Shown one piece after another: positions 1 through 5,591 of a stretch of 5,640 bases of DNA; the first letter of the stretch is position 1; each line of letters starts with the position of its first letter. Origin of the DNA: SBAX01 sp964421865 (GTDB lineage Bacteria > Planctomycetota > Phycisphaerae > UBA1845); NCBI GenBank assembly GCA_964421865.1, contig CAYQZH010000276.1, positions 1-5,640 on the forward strand. Reading direction: 5' to 3'. The position numbers and the translations under genes are program-made. Below the pieces are notes generated by a model that was not told where the DNA came from, did not search any database, and saw only the letters and a list, made by a program, of their open reading frames with translations.

Positions 1-189
1 GTCGCTGGCCGCGCTTCCGAGGTCGGCCTTCCGATGGTCGCGGAGATCATGAACCCCGAGCGCGTATGTCTGCTCGTCGCGTGTGTGAATCACCACGGCG
101 AAGACGTGGCCATCGGACATGCCGTCGTCGTGCCGCCGTCAGAGACGCGCCTGGTGCTCCTGCCGGACTTAAACTCGGCGTCTGTGTAG
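1..189 (+). CDS. C-terminal end of an unrecognised protein (5' truncated by the window edge)
   Basis: Reading frame 1 is open from the first base and closes with TAG at 187-189, giving 62 residues. Third codon positions are strongly G/C biased, as in the neighbouring genes, which supports real coding even though no start lies in the window. The peptide begins VAGRASEVGLPMVAEIM and ends in a hydrophobic, probably beta-rich tail (GHAVVVPPSETRLVLLPD, then LNSASV). It has no transmembrane segment and no motif I recognise. The overlapping longer frame at 66-431 is arginine-rich, lacks family features and is best read as a shadow. No function can be assigned from this fragment. The preceding contig sequence would be needed to name the family. 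Confidence 0.6.
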   Translation, partial: VAGRASEVGLPMVAEIMNPERVCLLVACVNHHGEDVAIGHAVVVPPSETRLVLLPDLNSASV

Positions 190-220
190 CCACGCAGAAC
201 CATTTGCGCCCCCGAGTCGC

Positions 221-261
221 GGGTTTCAGCCTGCGCGACCGGGTCACGCGGCTTGAAGCCC
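221..261 (+). repeat. Intergenic stem-loop after the truncated gene
   Basis: Bases 221-231 (gggtttcagcc) pair with 250-261 (ggcttgaagccc) over 11 pairs, with one G-T wobble and one bulged T, around an 18-base loop. A second, mutually exclusive 6-bp stem pairs 216-221 (gtcgcg) with 234-239 (cgcgac). It begins about 30 bases after the stop codon at 187-189. There is no T-run after it, so it is not a classical intrinsic terminator. It could be a Rho-assisted 3' end structure or a member of a dispersed palindromic repeat family. Copy number cannot be judged from this window. Confidence 0.4.
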
Positions 262-440
262 ATCGCTCAAGACGATTCCTTGCCCGGCTACACTTGGAAC
301 GCACCTCCTACGGGCACCGGCGGCCGGAGCTGAGGCCCGCCAGGGGTCGGGACGCGAAGCGTTTTCGCAAGCCAGATGCAACCGACGCGGACGCGTGCTC
401 TCTCGGAGACGAGGGGTGGCGTGGCGGTTGAGCGTGGACT

Positions 441-481
441 ACCCTCACCCCGACCCTCTCCCTGGAAGGCAGAAAGGGAGA
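441..481. repeat. CT-rich intergenic palindromic element
   Basis: The segment accctcaccccgaccctctc is followed by a hairpin: tctccct at 457-463 pairs with agggaga at 475-481 around an 11-base loop. A motif of the form CCCTCACCCC-N-CCCTCTCCC followed by its complement is familiar as a dispersed intergenic repeat in many Gram-negative genomes. That link is from memory, not from a search. It sits 54 bases before the manA start. No T-tract follows, so a terminator role is not supported. Confidence 0.45.
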
Positions 482-534
482 ATACGGCGGGTACTGTAGC
501 CGGTGACTGAGAAACCGGGTCGCAGGGCGTTGCT

Positions 535-1629
535 GTGTCGAGCGTTTATCCGATCATCTTTGAGCCGATCTTCAAGCCTCGCGTATGGGGCGGGCGGGGG
601 CTCGCCGGTTCACTCAACAAACAACTGCCGGAAGGACAGACTAGCGGCGAGTCGTGGGAGGTCGCTGATCTGGAGGACGAGCAATCGGTGGTTGCGCAGG
701 GGCCGGGGCGAGGGAAGACGCTGCGGGAGTTGGTCGAACGATGGGGCGTTGATCTCCTGGGTGGAGCGGGGCTATTCGAGGGACGGTTTCCGCTGCTCAT
801 CAAGTTTCTGGACGCGAGGGAGGCGTTGAGCGTTCAGGTACATCCCGACGAGGCCGCGGCGCAGCGATGGGGCGGGCGAGTCCGAGTCAAGCATGAGGCC
901 TGGTATGTCGTTGAGGCGCAACCGGGCGCATTCCTCTGTCGTGGATTGCGCGAGGGAGTGGACGCCGCGGCACTGCGAAAGGCCGTGGAGGAGGATCGGA
1001 TCGAGTCCGCGTTGAACCGGGTTCCGGTCCGCAAGGGGCACTGCTATTACCTGCCCAGCGGGACGGTCCATGCGTTGGGCGGGGGAGTGATCGTCGCGGA
1101 AGTGCAAACGCCGTCGGACGTCACCTATCGACTGTACGACTGGAAGCGAGTCGATCCGGCGACCGGTCGCCCGCGCGAGCTGCAAATCGAGGAGGCGTTG
1201 ACCTGTGTGTCGTACGGGCCGTCGCCGGGAGAGGAAACGCCGCAGCACTCGGCCAGCGTGTGGGCGTCGGTGACGAGCTTGGCGCGGTGCGCGTCGTTCG
1301 TGATCGAACGGGTTCGCATGGTGGACGGAGTGGAGATGGCCATTCCCCACGCGGAGATGGTGATCTGGATCGTATTGGAGGGGCGAGGTACGATCGCGTG
1401 CGAGGGGCTGACGGAGCCGCTGTCGTTCGGGGTGGGGGATACGGTCGTGATTCCCGCGGGATTGAAGAAAGGACGAGTCGCAACGCAAGCGAACTGTATG
1501 TGGCTGGAGGTGTCGGTGCCGATCGCAAGCTCGCTCACAGGGTTCGATCGTCCGGATCGTTCTTCGCTTCGTGACCCCAGCGGCGGGTACGTTTCGATTC
1601 AACTCCCCGACCGGCCCGCCGGTTCCTGA
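535..1629 (+). CDS. manA: Mannose-6-phosphate isomerase, class I (zinc-dependent)
   Basis: A 364-residue cytosolic enzyme interconverting mannose-6-phosphate and fructose-6-phosphate, linking glycolysis to GDP-mannose and surface glycans or allowing mannose use. The N-terminal family signature is visible (PIFKPRVWGGRGL, residues 11-23, then GESWEVAD). The expected metal site is complete: Q101 and H103 in LSVQVHPDE, E121 in KHEAWYVV, H179 in LPSGTVHALGGG. K90 (PLLIKFLDA) and R199 (TYRLYDW) match conserved active-site positions. A second cupin-like region spans about 250-330. Length fits the shorter Bacillus-type class I enzymes (about 315-320 residues) with a somewhat longer C-terminus, not the longer E. 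coli type (about 390). The GTG start is forced: an in-frame TGA at 508-510 lies upstream and no other start codon intervenes. The Shine-Dalgarno is weak. It is probably first in a unit with the following membrane protein gene. Antisense open frames across it are shadows of high G+C. Confidence 0.94.
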   Translation: MSSVYPIIFEPIFKPRVWGGRGLAGSLNKQLPEGQTSGESWEVADLEDEQSVVAQGPGRGKTLRELVERWGVDLLGGAGLFEGRFPLLIKFLDAREALSVQVHPDEAAAQRWGGRVRVKHEAWYVVEAQPGAFLCRGLREGVDAAALRKAVEEDRIESALNRVPVRKGHCYYLPSGTVHALGGGVIVAEVQTPSDVTYRLYDWKRVDPATGRPRELQIEEALTCVSYGPSPGEETPQHSASVWASVTSLARCASFVIERVRMVDGVEMAIPHAEMVIWIVLEGRGTIACEGLTEPLSFGVGDTVVIPAGLKKGRVATQANCMWLEVSVPIASSLTGFDRPDRSSLRDPSGGYVSIQLPDRPAGS

Positions 1630-1647
1630 TTGCAGCGGCCCGCGTTT

Positions 1648-2634
1648 ATGCCCACCCACGCATCCATGATGGAGACGAGTCGCCATACGAAGAAGGCGTT
1701 GTACATCGTCGCGGCGTTCTACGTCGCGGTGGGGTTCGTGGCGGCGACGGCGTCGGCGTTCAACGGCGATCGGCTGGGGACGTTCCTGGGGTTTCTCATT
1801 ATCAGCGGGGCCTTGGCGTCGACGGCGCTGTTGCGGGCGGTGCTTCGCATCGGGGTGCGCATTTCGGCGATCGGCGAGGCGATGGAGGGCCTGAACGCGC
1901 GGCTGAATCGTGTAGAAGCGGGGCTACGGGTGGTGCGTGAATCCCGGCGCGCCGGGAGCGTCGAGGAGCGGGCGGCGATGCCAGCGGGCGGAATACGGGT
2001 CCTGGATTTGGCGGCGATCGGGAGCGGCGATCCGAGCGTGCTCAGCGCTGCGACGCTCGACCGTCAGGCCTATCCGCGATTGGTGACGACGATGGACGAG
2101 GCGCCCCCGGCCCAGAGCGCGGTGGCGGAAGCAGCGGAGCACACGTTCATACCCCTTCGCCCAATCCTCACCGCATCGGACGAACGGACGCTGGATGCGC
2201 TCGAAACGCAGAACGAAACGAGCGTCCAGCCGAACGAAATGGAAGACGCCTACAGCGACAACGCCGAGGTCGGCGGCGCGGCGACGAAGAACTTGTTGCG
2301 GCAATGGAAGGTCGCCTTGCGCGACGGGGACTTGGCGGGGTGCCGCGCCGTGTACTCGGCATTGATTGACACGGCCGGGGCGGAGGCGGTCGCATCGCTG
2401 GGTGCCCATGTCGAGGAACTCGCCGATCGGATCGAGCGGTCGTTTCGCGAGGCCTTTTCGCTTCGCGTGCGGGAGCGGGATTACGCGGGGGCGCTGGCGA
2501 TCGGTGAGCGGATGTGCAGTTTACTGCCCGACCGGGCCGTCGTCGCAGAGTTCATGCGCGTTCGCGCCCATCTGTTGCGACGGCTTCATCGTGAAGCGGC
2601 CCGCCCCGACGGGCCGATAGCGGCCGCGCGATAA
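1648..2634 (+). CDS. Two-helix membrane-anchored protein with TPR-like C-terminal region, function unknown
   Basis: Not a family I can name. From ATG 1648 it is 328 residues. A basic N-terminus (RHTKK) precedes two hydrophobic helices at about residues 16-38 and 44-65, joined by a very short loop (FNGDRLGT). By the positive-inside rule both ends lie in the cytoplasm. A charged amphipathic helix, possibly coiled coil, follows at 68-97 (AIGEAMEGLNARLNRVEAGL). A variable acidic linker leads to a helical region at about 213-317 with two TPR-like hairpins: LLRQWKVALRDGDLAGCRAV, and RERDYAGALAIGERMCSLLP followed by D. The start is uncertain: TTG 1630 abuts the manA stop, and ATG 1648, 1666 and 1669 are in frame, none with a clear Shine-Dalgarno. 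I chose 1648 because TTG is rare and bases 1630-1647 recur in non-coding DNA at 2926-2943. The tight spacing suggests an operon with manA, perhaps with translational coupling. A scaffold or protein-interaction role at the inner membrane is only inference. Confidence 0.8.
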   Translation: MPTHASMMETSRHTKKALYIVAAFYVAVGFVAATASAFNGDRLGTFLGFLIISGALASTALLRAVLRIGVRISAIGEAMEGLNARLNRVEAGLRVVRESRRAGSVEERAAMPAGGIRVLDLAAIGSGDPSVLSAATLDRQAYPRLVTTMDEAPPAQSAVAEAAEHTFIPLRPILTASDERTLDALETQNETSVQPNEMEDAYSDNAEVGGAATKNLLRQWKVALRDGDLAGCRAVYSALIDTAGAEAVASLGAHVEELADRIERSFREAFSLRVRERDYAGALAIGERMCSLLPDRAVVAEFMRVRAHLLRRLHREAARPDGPIAAAR

Positions 2635-2749
2635 ACCGCGACGGTTGACGCCAAGACGACGAGCCTATCTGAGTGAATCGCCCGATCACGCCGCCGTTCG
2701 CACGGGGGTAGGCGTCAAGTTCGGGGGTAAACATCCTCCAAACAGTCGC

Positions 2750-2928
2750 CCGGCCTGAAAGGCCGGTCTAAAATAGCCGTGGGCATAGCGAAGCGACGCC
2801 CACGGTTCGCGGGGCATCCCATTTCCCATTCGAGCCTGAAAGGCTCGTCTTCGACGTGGCCTCCGGCGGGCGTTCAACGCCCCAACCCATCGCGGTCGGA
2901 CGAAATTGCGGGGTTTCGCAGGGCGTTG
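2750..2928. repeat. Composite palindromic intergenic repeat (TGAAA-loop hairpins)
   Basis: Four stem-loops follow one another. ccggcc 2750-2755 pairs with ggccgg 2761-2766 around loop TGAAA. ccgtgggc 2777-2784 pairs with gcccacgg 2798-2805 around a 13-base loop, extendable by two pairs. cgagcc 2831-2836 pairs with ggctcg 2842-2847, again around TGAAA. gggcg 2868-2872 pairs with cgccc 2878-2882 around ttcaa. The first and third share loop and size but have different stem bases that stay complementary, which is covariation. Repeats of this general form (GCC-TGAAA-GGC followed by a longer GC-rich hairpin) occur between genes in Planctomycetota and Verrucomicrobiota genomes, to my recollection, and may be REP-like elements. 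No transposase is present here. A terminator for the upstream operon is an alternative, but no T-tract follows any stem. Confidence 0.6.
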
Positions 2929-2954
2929 CATCGGCCCGCGTTTCCCGGTAGGAT
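2926..2954 (+). promoter_or_regulatory. Weak candidate sigma-70 promoter for the beta-helix gene
   Basis: TTGCAT at 2926-2931 and TAGGAT at 2949-2954 are separated by exactly 17 bases. They match the -35 consensus at 3 of 6 positions and the -10 consensus at 4 of 6. Transcription would begin near 2961 and give a leader of about 40 bases containing the Shine-Dalgarno. The match is poor and planctomycete promoters are not well defined, so this is only a candidate. Confidence 0.22.
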
Positions 2955-2987
2955 ACGGACTGTCGGACGCACACCTCGGCACCTTTT

Positions 2988-2992
2988 GGAGG
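2988..2992 (+). promoter_or_regulatory. Shine-Dalgarno GGAGG that fixes the beta-helix gene start
   Basis: GGAGG lies 9 bases before ATG 3002, the strongest ribosome binding site in the window. The frame is open further upstream to a TTG at 2906, but that stretch runs through the intergenic repeat and encodes no family sequence. The site therefore argues for 3002 as the true start. Confidence 0.7.
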
Positions 2993-3001
2993 GTTTGGCA
3001 A

Positions 3002-4381
3002 ATGTTTGCCACCGGACTGTTGACGCCTCAAACGATGTTCGTGGGAGTTGGTTCCCTCGGCGGGATTATTCACGTGCCCACGGACGCCCCGACGATCCAG
3101 AGCGCAATCCAAAGGGCGCATGTGTTCGACACGATCATCGTCGCGCCGGGAACGTACCTCGAGGCGATCAATTTCGGCGGGAAAGTTATCACGGTGCAAA
3201 GCACCAACCCGAACGATCCGAGCATCGTCGCGAACACGAGTATCAACACGGGCGGACTCGGGCCCGTGGTGACGTTCTCAGGCGGTGAAGATCAGAACAC
3301 GATCCTCGACGGCTTCACGGTTGAAGGCGGAACCATCGGAATAGACGCCCACAGCTCGCCCGCCGTCATTAGACACTGCGTTGTTCGTGCCAACAGCTCC
3401 TATGGAATCTCGCAGGCGGACGGGGTTGTCGAGGATTCTCAGATTCTCAACAACAACTCTGTCGGACTTCATGATTGTGACGGAACAATCCAGCGCTGCG
3501 TAATCCGAAACAACTCTGGTGCCGGTTTGCAAGATTGTGACGGGAGCGTCGTGGATAGCACGATCGAATCGACTCGACAAGGCTACGGGGTTTTTGGTGG
3601 CAGCGTCGACATCACTCGCTGCATTATTGCGTCGAACGGGTACGCCGGTGTTTATTCCGACTTTAGCCGTAAACACACCGGTGACATCGAACAATCCTTT
3701 ATCGTCGGCAACCTGTCGGACGGACTTGTTGGGTATGGGAACCTTGACGGCGGACTTGTTCGCAACAGCGTCATCGCCGGAAACCGTGGCGAAGGGTTCC
3801 GCAACTCCCGTAAAAACGTGCTAAGCTGCACCGTCACGGGCAACACCGGTTATGGGTTTACCAACCACAGCGGCACGATCCGCCATTGTATCATCTGGAA
3901 CAATCTGCTGGGCCAGCTTCAAAACTCTACAGCACCCCTCTTCTCCGGGTCGGCGAACCCCTACGTTGTCCAGCCCGGGTTTTGGGATCAGTTGAACAAC
4001 GAATGGATCGACTGGGATTACCACCTGACCCAGTATTCCCCGTACATCGACGCCGGTGACCCGAATTACCCGAACGACCCGGACGCCACAACGCAGGATA
4101 TTGACGGCAATCCGCGTGTCGTCGGGCCCCGTGTGGACATCGGAGCCTATGAGTTTTCGGCGGCGTGCGAAGGGGACGATTTCGACGGCGACGGAACCCC
4201 CGACATTTGTGACCGTGACATCGACGGCGACGGCGTACCCAACGTCATCGACGTGTGCGACTTCACGCCGCTTGGAGTTTTGGTCGATGATGAAGGTCGC
4301 CCCCGCGCGGACCTGAATCACGATTGCAAGGTAGACCTTCGGGATTTCGCGATCCTGCAGCTCGACATCTTCGGCCCGTGA
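3002..4381 (+). CDS. Secreted right-handed parallel beta-helix protein with TSP3-like loops and dockerin-like C-terminus
   Basis: From ATG 3002 it is 459 residues. The N-terminal cap is typical of pectin-lyase-fold proteins: IHVPTDAPTIQSAI at about residues 23-36, then TIIVAPGTYLEAINFGGKVI at 44-63. A ladder of rungs follows at about 118-301, each near 20 residues with recurring C-x-I/V and N-N positions (RHCVVRANSS, QRCVIRNNSG, RHCIIWNN). The helix ends with DIDGNPRVVGPRVDIGAYEF at 367-386. Residues 393-419 form two Asp-rich TSP3-like calcium loops (DFDGDGTPD, DIDGDGVPN). A single EF-hand of dockerin type follows (D437, N439, D441, K443, D445, D448), and the chain ends in Gly-Pro. These parts point to an extracellular or surface carbohydrate-binding or structural protein; no catalytic residues can be assigned. 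The N-terminus has a hydrophobic stretch but no basic residues, so the signal peptide is atypical. Its G+C is lower than that of manA. Confidence 0.88.
   Translation: MFATGLLTPQTMFVGVGSLGGIIHVPTDAPTIQSAIQRAHVFDTIIVAPGTYLEAINFGGKVITVQSTNPNDPSIVANTSINTGGLGPVVTFSGGEDQNTILDGFTVEGGTIGIDAHSSPAVIRHCVVRANSSYGISQADGVVEDSQILNNNSVGLHDCDGTIQRCVIRNNSGAGLQDCDGSVVDSTIESTRQGYGVFGGSVDITRCIIASNGYAGVYSDFSRKHTGDIEQSFIVGNLSDGLVGYGNLDGGLVRNSVIAGNRGEGFRNSRKNVLSCTVTGNTGYGFTNHSGTIRHCIIWNNLLGQLQNSTAPLFSGSANPYVVQPGFWDQLNNEWIDWDYHLTQYSPYIDAGDPNYPNDPDATTQDIDGNPRVVGPRVDIGAYEFSAACEGDDFDGDGTPDICDRDIDGDGVPNVIDVCDFTPLGVLVDDEGRPRADLNHDCKVDLRDFAILQLDIFGP
3453..3543 (+). repeat. Duplicated beta-helix rung inside the gene
   Basis: The DNA word gattgtgacgg occurs at 3473-3483 and again at 3533-3543, exactly 60 bases (20 codons) apart. 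acaactctg recurs at 3453-3461 and 3510-3518. The encoded rungs are NNNSVGLHDCDG and NNSGAGLQDCDG, differing by one inserted residue. Nucleotide-level identity suggests a fairly recent duplication of one helix turn, while the other rungs are similar only in protein. Confidence 0.5.
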
Positions 4382-4407
4382 ACGACTTGTGAAAGCGTAC
4401 AGAGCTA

Positions 4408-5202
4408 ATGGTTCACGCTACGGGTCAGGATCAAATGGACGCGCGAATTATTCGCGCTGTCGATACCCTGTGCCTTGAGGTCATTCGCTCCATCCATGCG
4501 ATGAACGACAAGCGCGGATCAAGTCGGGCGATGCTTGCGCTTTTCGTGAGGCTGGCGAATTCATGGCAGTCTCTTTGCGCGCTCGCGAAACCCGGCTCTA
4601 ATCCGCATCAATTTGAGGCGCGAGCAAATGACTGCGCCGCGATCCTGCGTTGCATGTACGATGCACTGCTCCAACTTGAGTACATTTATAAGGGGCGAAA
4701 TCGGGAAAAACTCGGTCGTCTATATCTCGATTATGAGCATGTCGAGCGGTTTCAGGCAGTACAAGAGGTACTCAAACAAGACAACCCGCTTGCAAACATC
4801 ATAAGGACTTCGCCAAAGCGACCCGGTGCCGAACCACGTGTAATCGCCGAGTACGAACGTGTAAAACACTTCTATCCCCACGGGAAGAAGGGCAGGGTTC
4901 GGGAACACTGGTACGAGGGCAGCCTGCGGAGAATAGCGAAGAACCTTGCCCGCGAGAATGAATGGGTCTGGTTGTGCCAGCGTTTTAACAGCTCGATTCA
5001 CTCAGGGCCGTTTGCGATGTTCTATGGACCGATCGCCCCAACCCCTCGCGCGGTCGAGCAGATTGCATTATTAGTGGTGTCCCGTGGGGCTGGGTGTCTT
5101 GTTTCACACACCGGAATCAAGATTTGCGAGGAATCTCACGAGATCGTCGATAGGTGCGGAAGGAGTTTTGAAGACTTCGCCGAACGCGATGCGTCCGACT
5201 GA
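4408..5202 (+). CDS. Hypothetical protein resembling DUF5677
   Basis: 264 residues, predicted soluble and mostly helical, with no signal peptide or membrane segment. The family guess rests on two features. The first is an arginine-led helix followed by an aromatic stretch (ILRCMYDALLQLEYIY, residues 79-94; then LGRLYLDYEHVERF). The second is a later segment (HWYEGSLRRIAKNL 167-180; WLCQRFNSSIHSGP 188-201) with the Ser-x-x-His-x-x-Pro style ending I associate with DUF5677, a family of unknown function often found in accessory regions. The start is probably ATG 4408; ATG 4435 is an alternative with AGGA only 4 bases before it. The gene begins 26 bases after the beta-helix stop, so read-through transcription is possible. 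Its base composition is lower in G+C than manA (24 of 60 at 4681-4740 against 44 of 60 at 841-900), which hints at different ancestry. The role is unknown. Confidence 0.8.
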   Translation: MVHATGQDQMDARIIRAVDTLCLEVIRSIHAMNDKRGSSRAMLALFVRLANSWQSLCALAKPGSNPHQFEARANDCAAILRCMYDALLQLEYIYKGRNREKLGRLYLDYEHVERFQAVQEVLKQDNPLANIIRTSPKRPGAEPRVIAEYERVKHFYPHGKKGRVREHWYEGSLRRIAKNLARENEWVWLCQRFNSSIHSGPFAMFYGPIAPTPRAVEQIALLVVSRGAGCLVSHTGIKICEESHEIVDRCGRSFEDFAERDASD

Positions 5203-5217
5203 GTAGGCGCAGCCCGT

Positions 5218-5235
5218 GGGTCGCGTCATCGACCC
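5218..5235 (+). terminator. Possible 3' end hairpin after the DUF5677-like gene
   Basis: gggtcg at 5218-5223 pairs with cgaccc at 5230-5235 around the loop cgtcat, 16 bases after the stop codon. There is no T-tract downstream, so it is not a canonical intrinsic terminator. Position is the main argument. Confidence 0.25.
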
Positions 5236-5391
5236 GACGCCCGCCGATCGCCCCGCACCGCCCCTTCCGCCGATCACCCGGCACGTTCTATATCCAGGAG
5301 GATCCGCGCCGCCGCCTGGAAACAAACCGTGACTGCCTTCCCGACGCCTTTGCCCCTTGCCGCCGCCTGCCCCCGCCGCGTCTCGGTTCTC

Positions 5392-5433
5392 CAATCGCAA
5401 ATTGGCAATCGGAAATTGGCAATCGGCAATCCC
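5392..5433. repeat. Tandem repeat of 14-bp and 7-bp units
   Basis: Two 14-base units differ at one base: caatcgcaaattgg (5392-5405) and caatcggaaattgg (5406-5419). They are followed by two 7-base half units, caatcgg and caatccc (5420-5433). Both unit types start with CAATC, so the block seems to have grown from a heptamer. It does not code. Confidence 0.75.
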
Positions 5434-5473
5434 TCCGTTCCTCCGTCCCTTCGTCCCCCCGTCCCTCCCTCCC
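5434..5473. repeat. Five-copy 8-bp tandem repeat (TCCGTCCC), minus-strand G-quadruplex motif
   Basis: Five consecutive octamers: tccgttcc, tccgtccc, ttcgtccc, cccgtccc, tccctccc. The consensus is TCCGTCCC and each copy differs from it by at most one base. The plus strand is pyrimidine-rich. On the minus strand, 5455-5473 reads GGG-A-GGG-A-GGG-AC-GGGGGG, which fits the canonical four-run G-quadruplex pattern with loops of 1, 1 and 2 bases. Confidence 0.75.
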
Positions 5474-5591
5474 TGCCACGCAGTGCCATCGCCTGACACT
5501 ACGCGAAAAAAACGTACTCGCAAAACGAACCCATTTGACGCCCTGGCTTTACAGACTCAAGTCCCGCCGCTTTGGCCATCTCGCCCCGCCA

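Larger units (their letters stand above)
190..534. other. Intergenic region with several stem-loops, no gene seen
   Basis: About 345 bases between the truncated upstream gene and manA. Open frames here have arginine-rich, low-complexity translations without recognisable features. The stretch holds an 11-bp bulged stem-loop at 221-261, a shorter competing stem at 216-239, a CT-rich motif with a hairpin at 441-481, and a 5-bp stem (500-504 with 514-518) just before manA. I could not find a convincing sigma-70 promoter for manA in it. Confidence 0.55.
2635..3001. other. Structured intergenic region upstream of the beta-helix gene
   Basis: About 367 bases with no supportable gene; open frames crossing it on both strands read through hairpins and have arginine- and proline-rich translations. 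The first 110 bases hold only an 8-bp inverted repeat (ttgacgcc 2645-2652 with ggcgtcaa 2711-2718). From 2750 to 2928 it is nearly continuous hairpins, listed separately. It ends with a possible weak promoter and a clear ribosome binding site for the gene starting at 3002. Confidence 0.6.

Noticed and set aside
66..431. Open frame of 121 codons on the plus strand near the window start
   Set aside because: It overlaps the better supported frame-1 coding end (1-189), is arginine-rich, and runs through the stem-loop region.
772..1686. Long open frame of 304 codons on the minus strand opposite manA
   Set aside because: It is antisense to a gene with complete catalytic motifs. Its translation is rich in Arg, His and Pro with no recognisable domain, as expected for shadows in high-G+C DNA.
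2597..2616. Hairpin cggcccg/cgggccg around ccccga as a terminator for the manA operon
   Set aside because: The 7-bp stem lies inside the last codons of the membrane protein gene and no T-run follows. GC-rich coding sequence can give this by chance.
2779..3288. Open frame of 169 codons on the plus strand across the repeat and into the beta-helix gene
   Set aside because: It translates hairpins and then an alternative frame of a clearly coding region.
5294..5301. Strong Shine-Dalgarno-like ccaggagg
   Set aside because: No start codon lies within a usable distance. The nearest, GTG near 5329, opens a short frame running through the tandem repeats.
5392..5473. CRISPR array
   Set aside because: The units are contiguous 7, 8 and 14-base tandem copies with no unique spacers, and no cas gene is present.
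5104..5523. Open frame of 139 codons on the minus strand at the end of the window
   Set aside because: Glycine/arginine-rich translation of tandem repeats, overlapping the 3' end of the DUF5677-like gene.
5535..5553. TTGACG followed by TTTACA as a promoter near the window end
   Set aside because: The spacing is only 7 bases and nothing like a -10 box lies 16-18 bases downstream of TTGACG.
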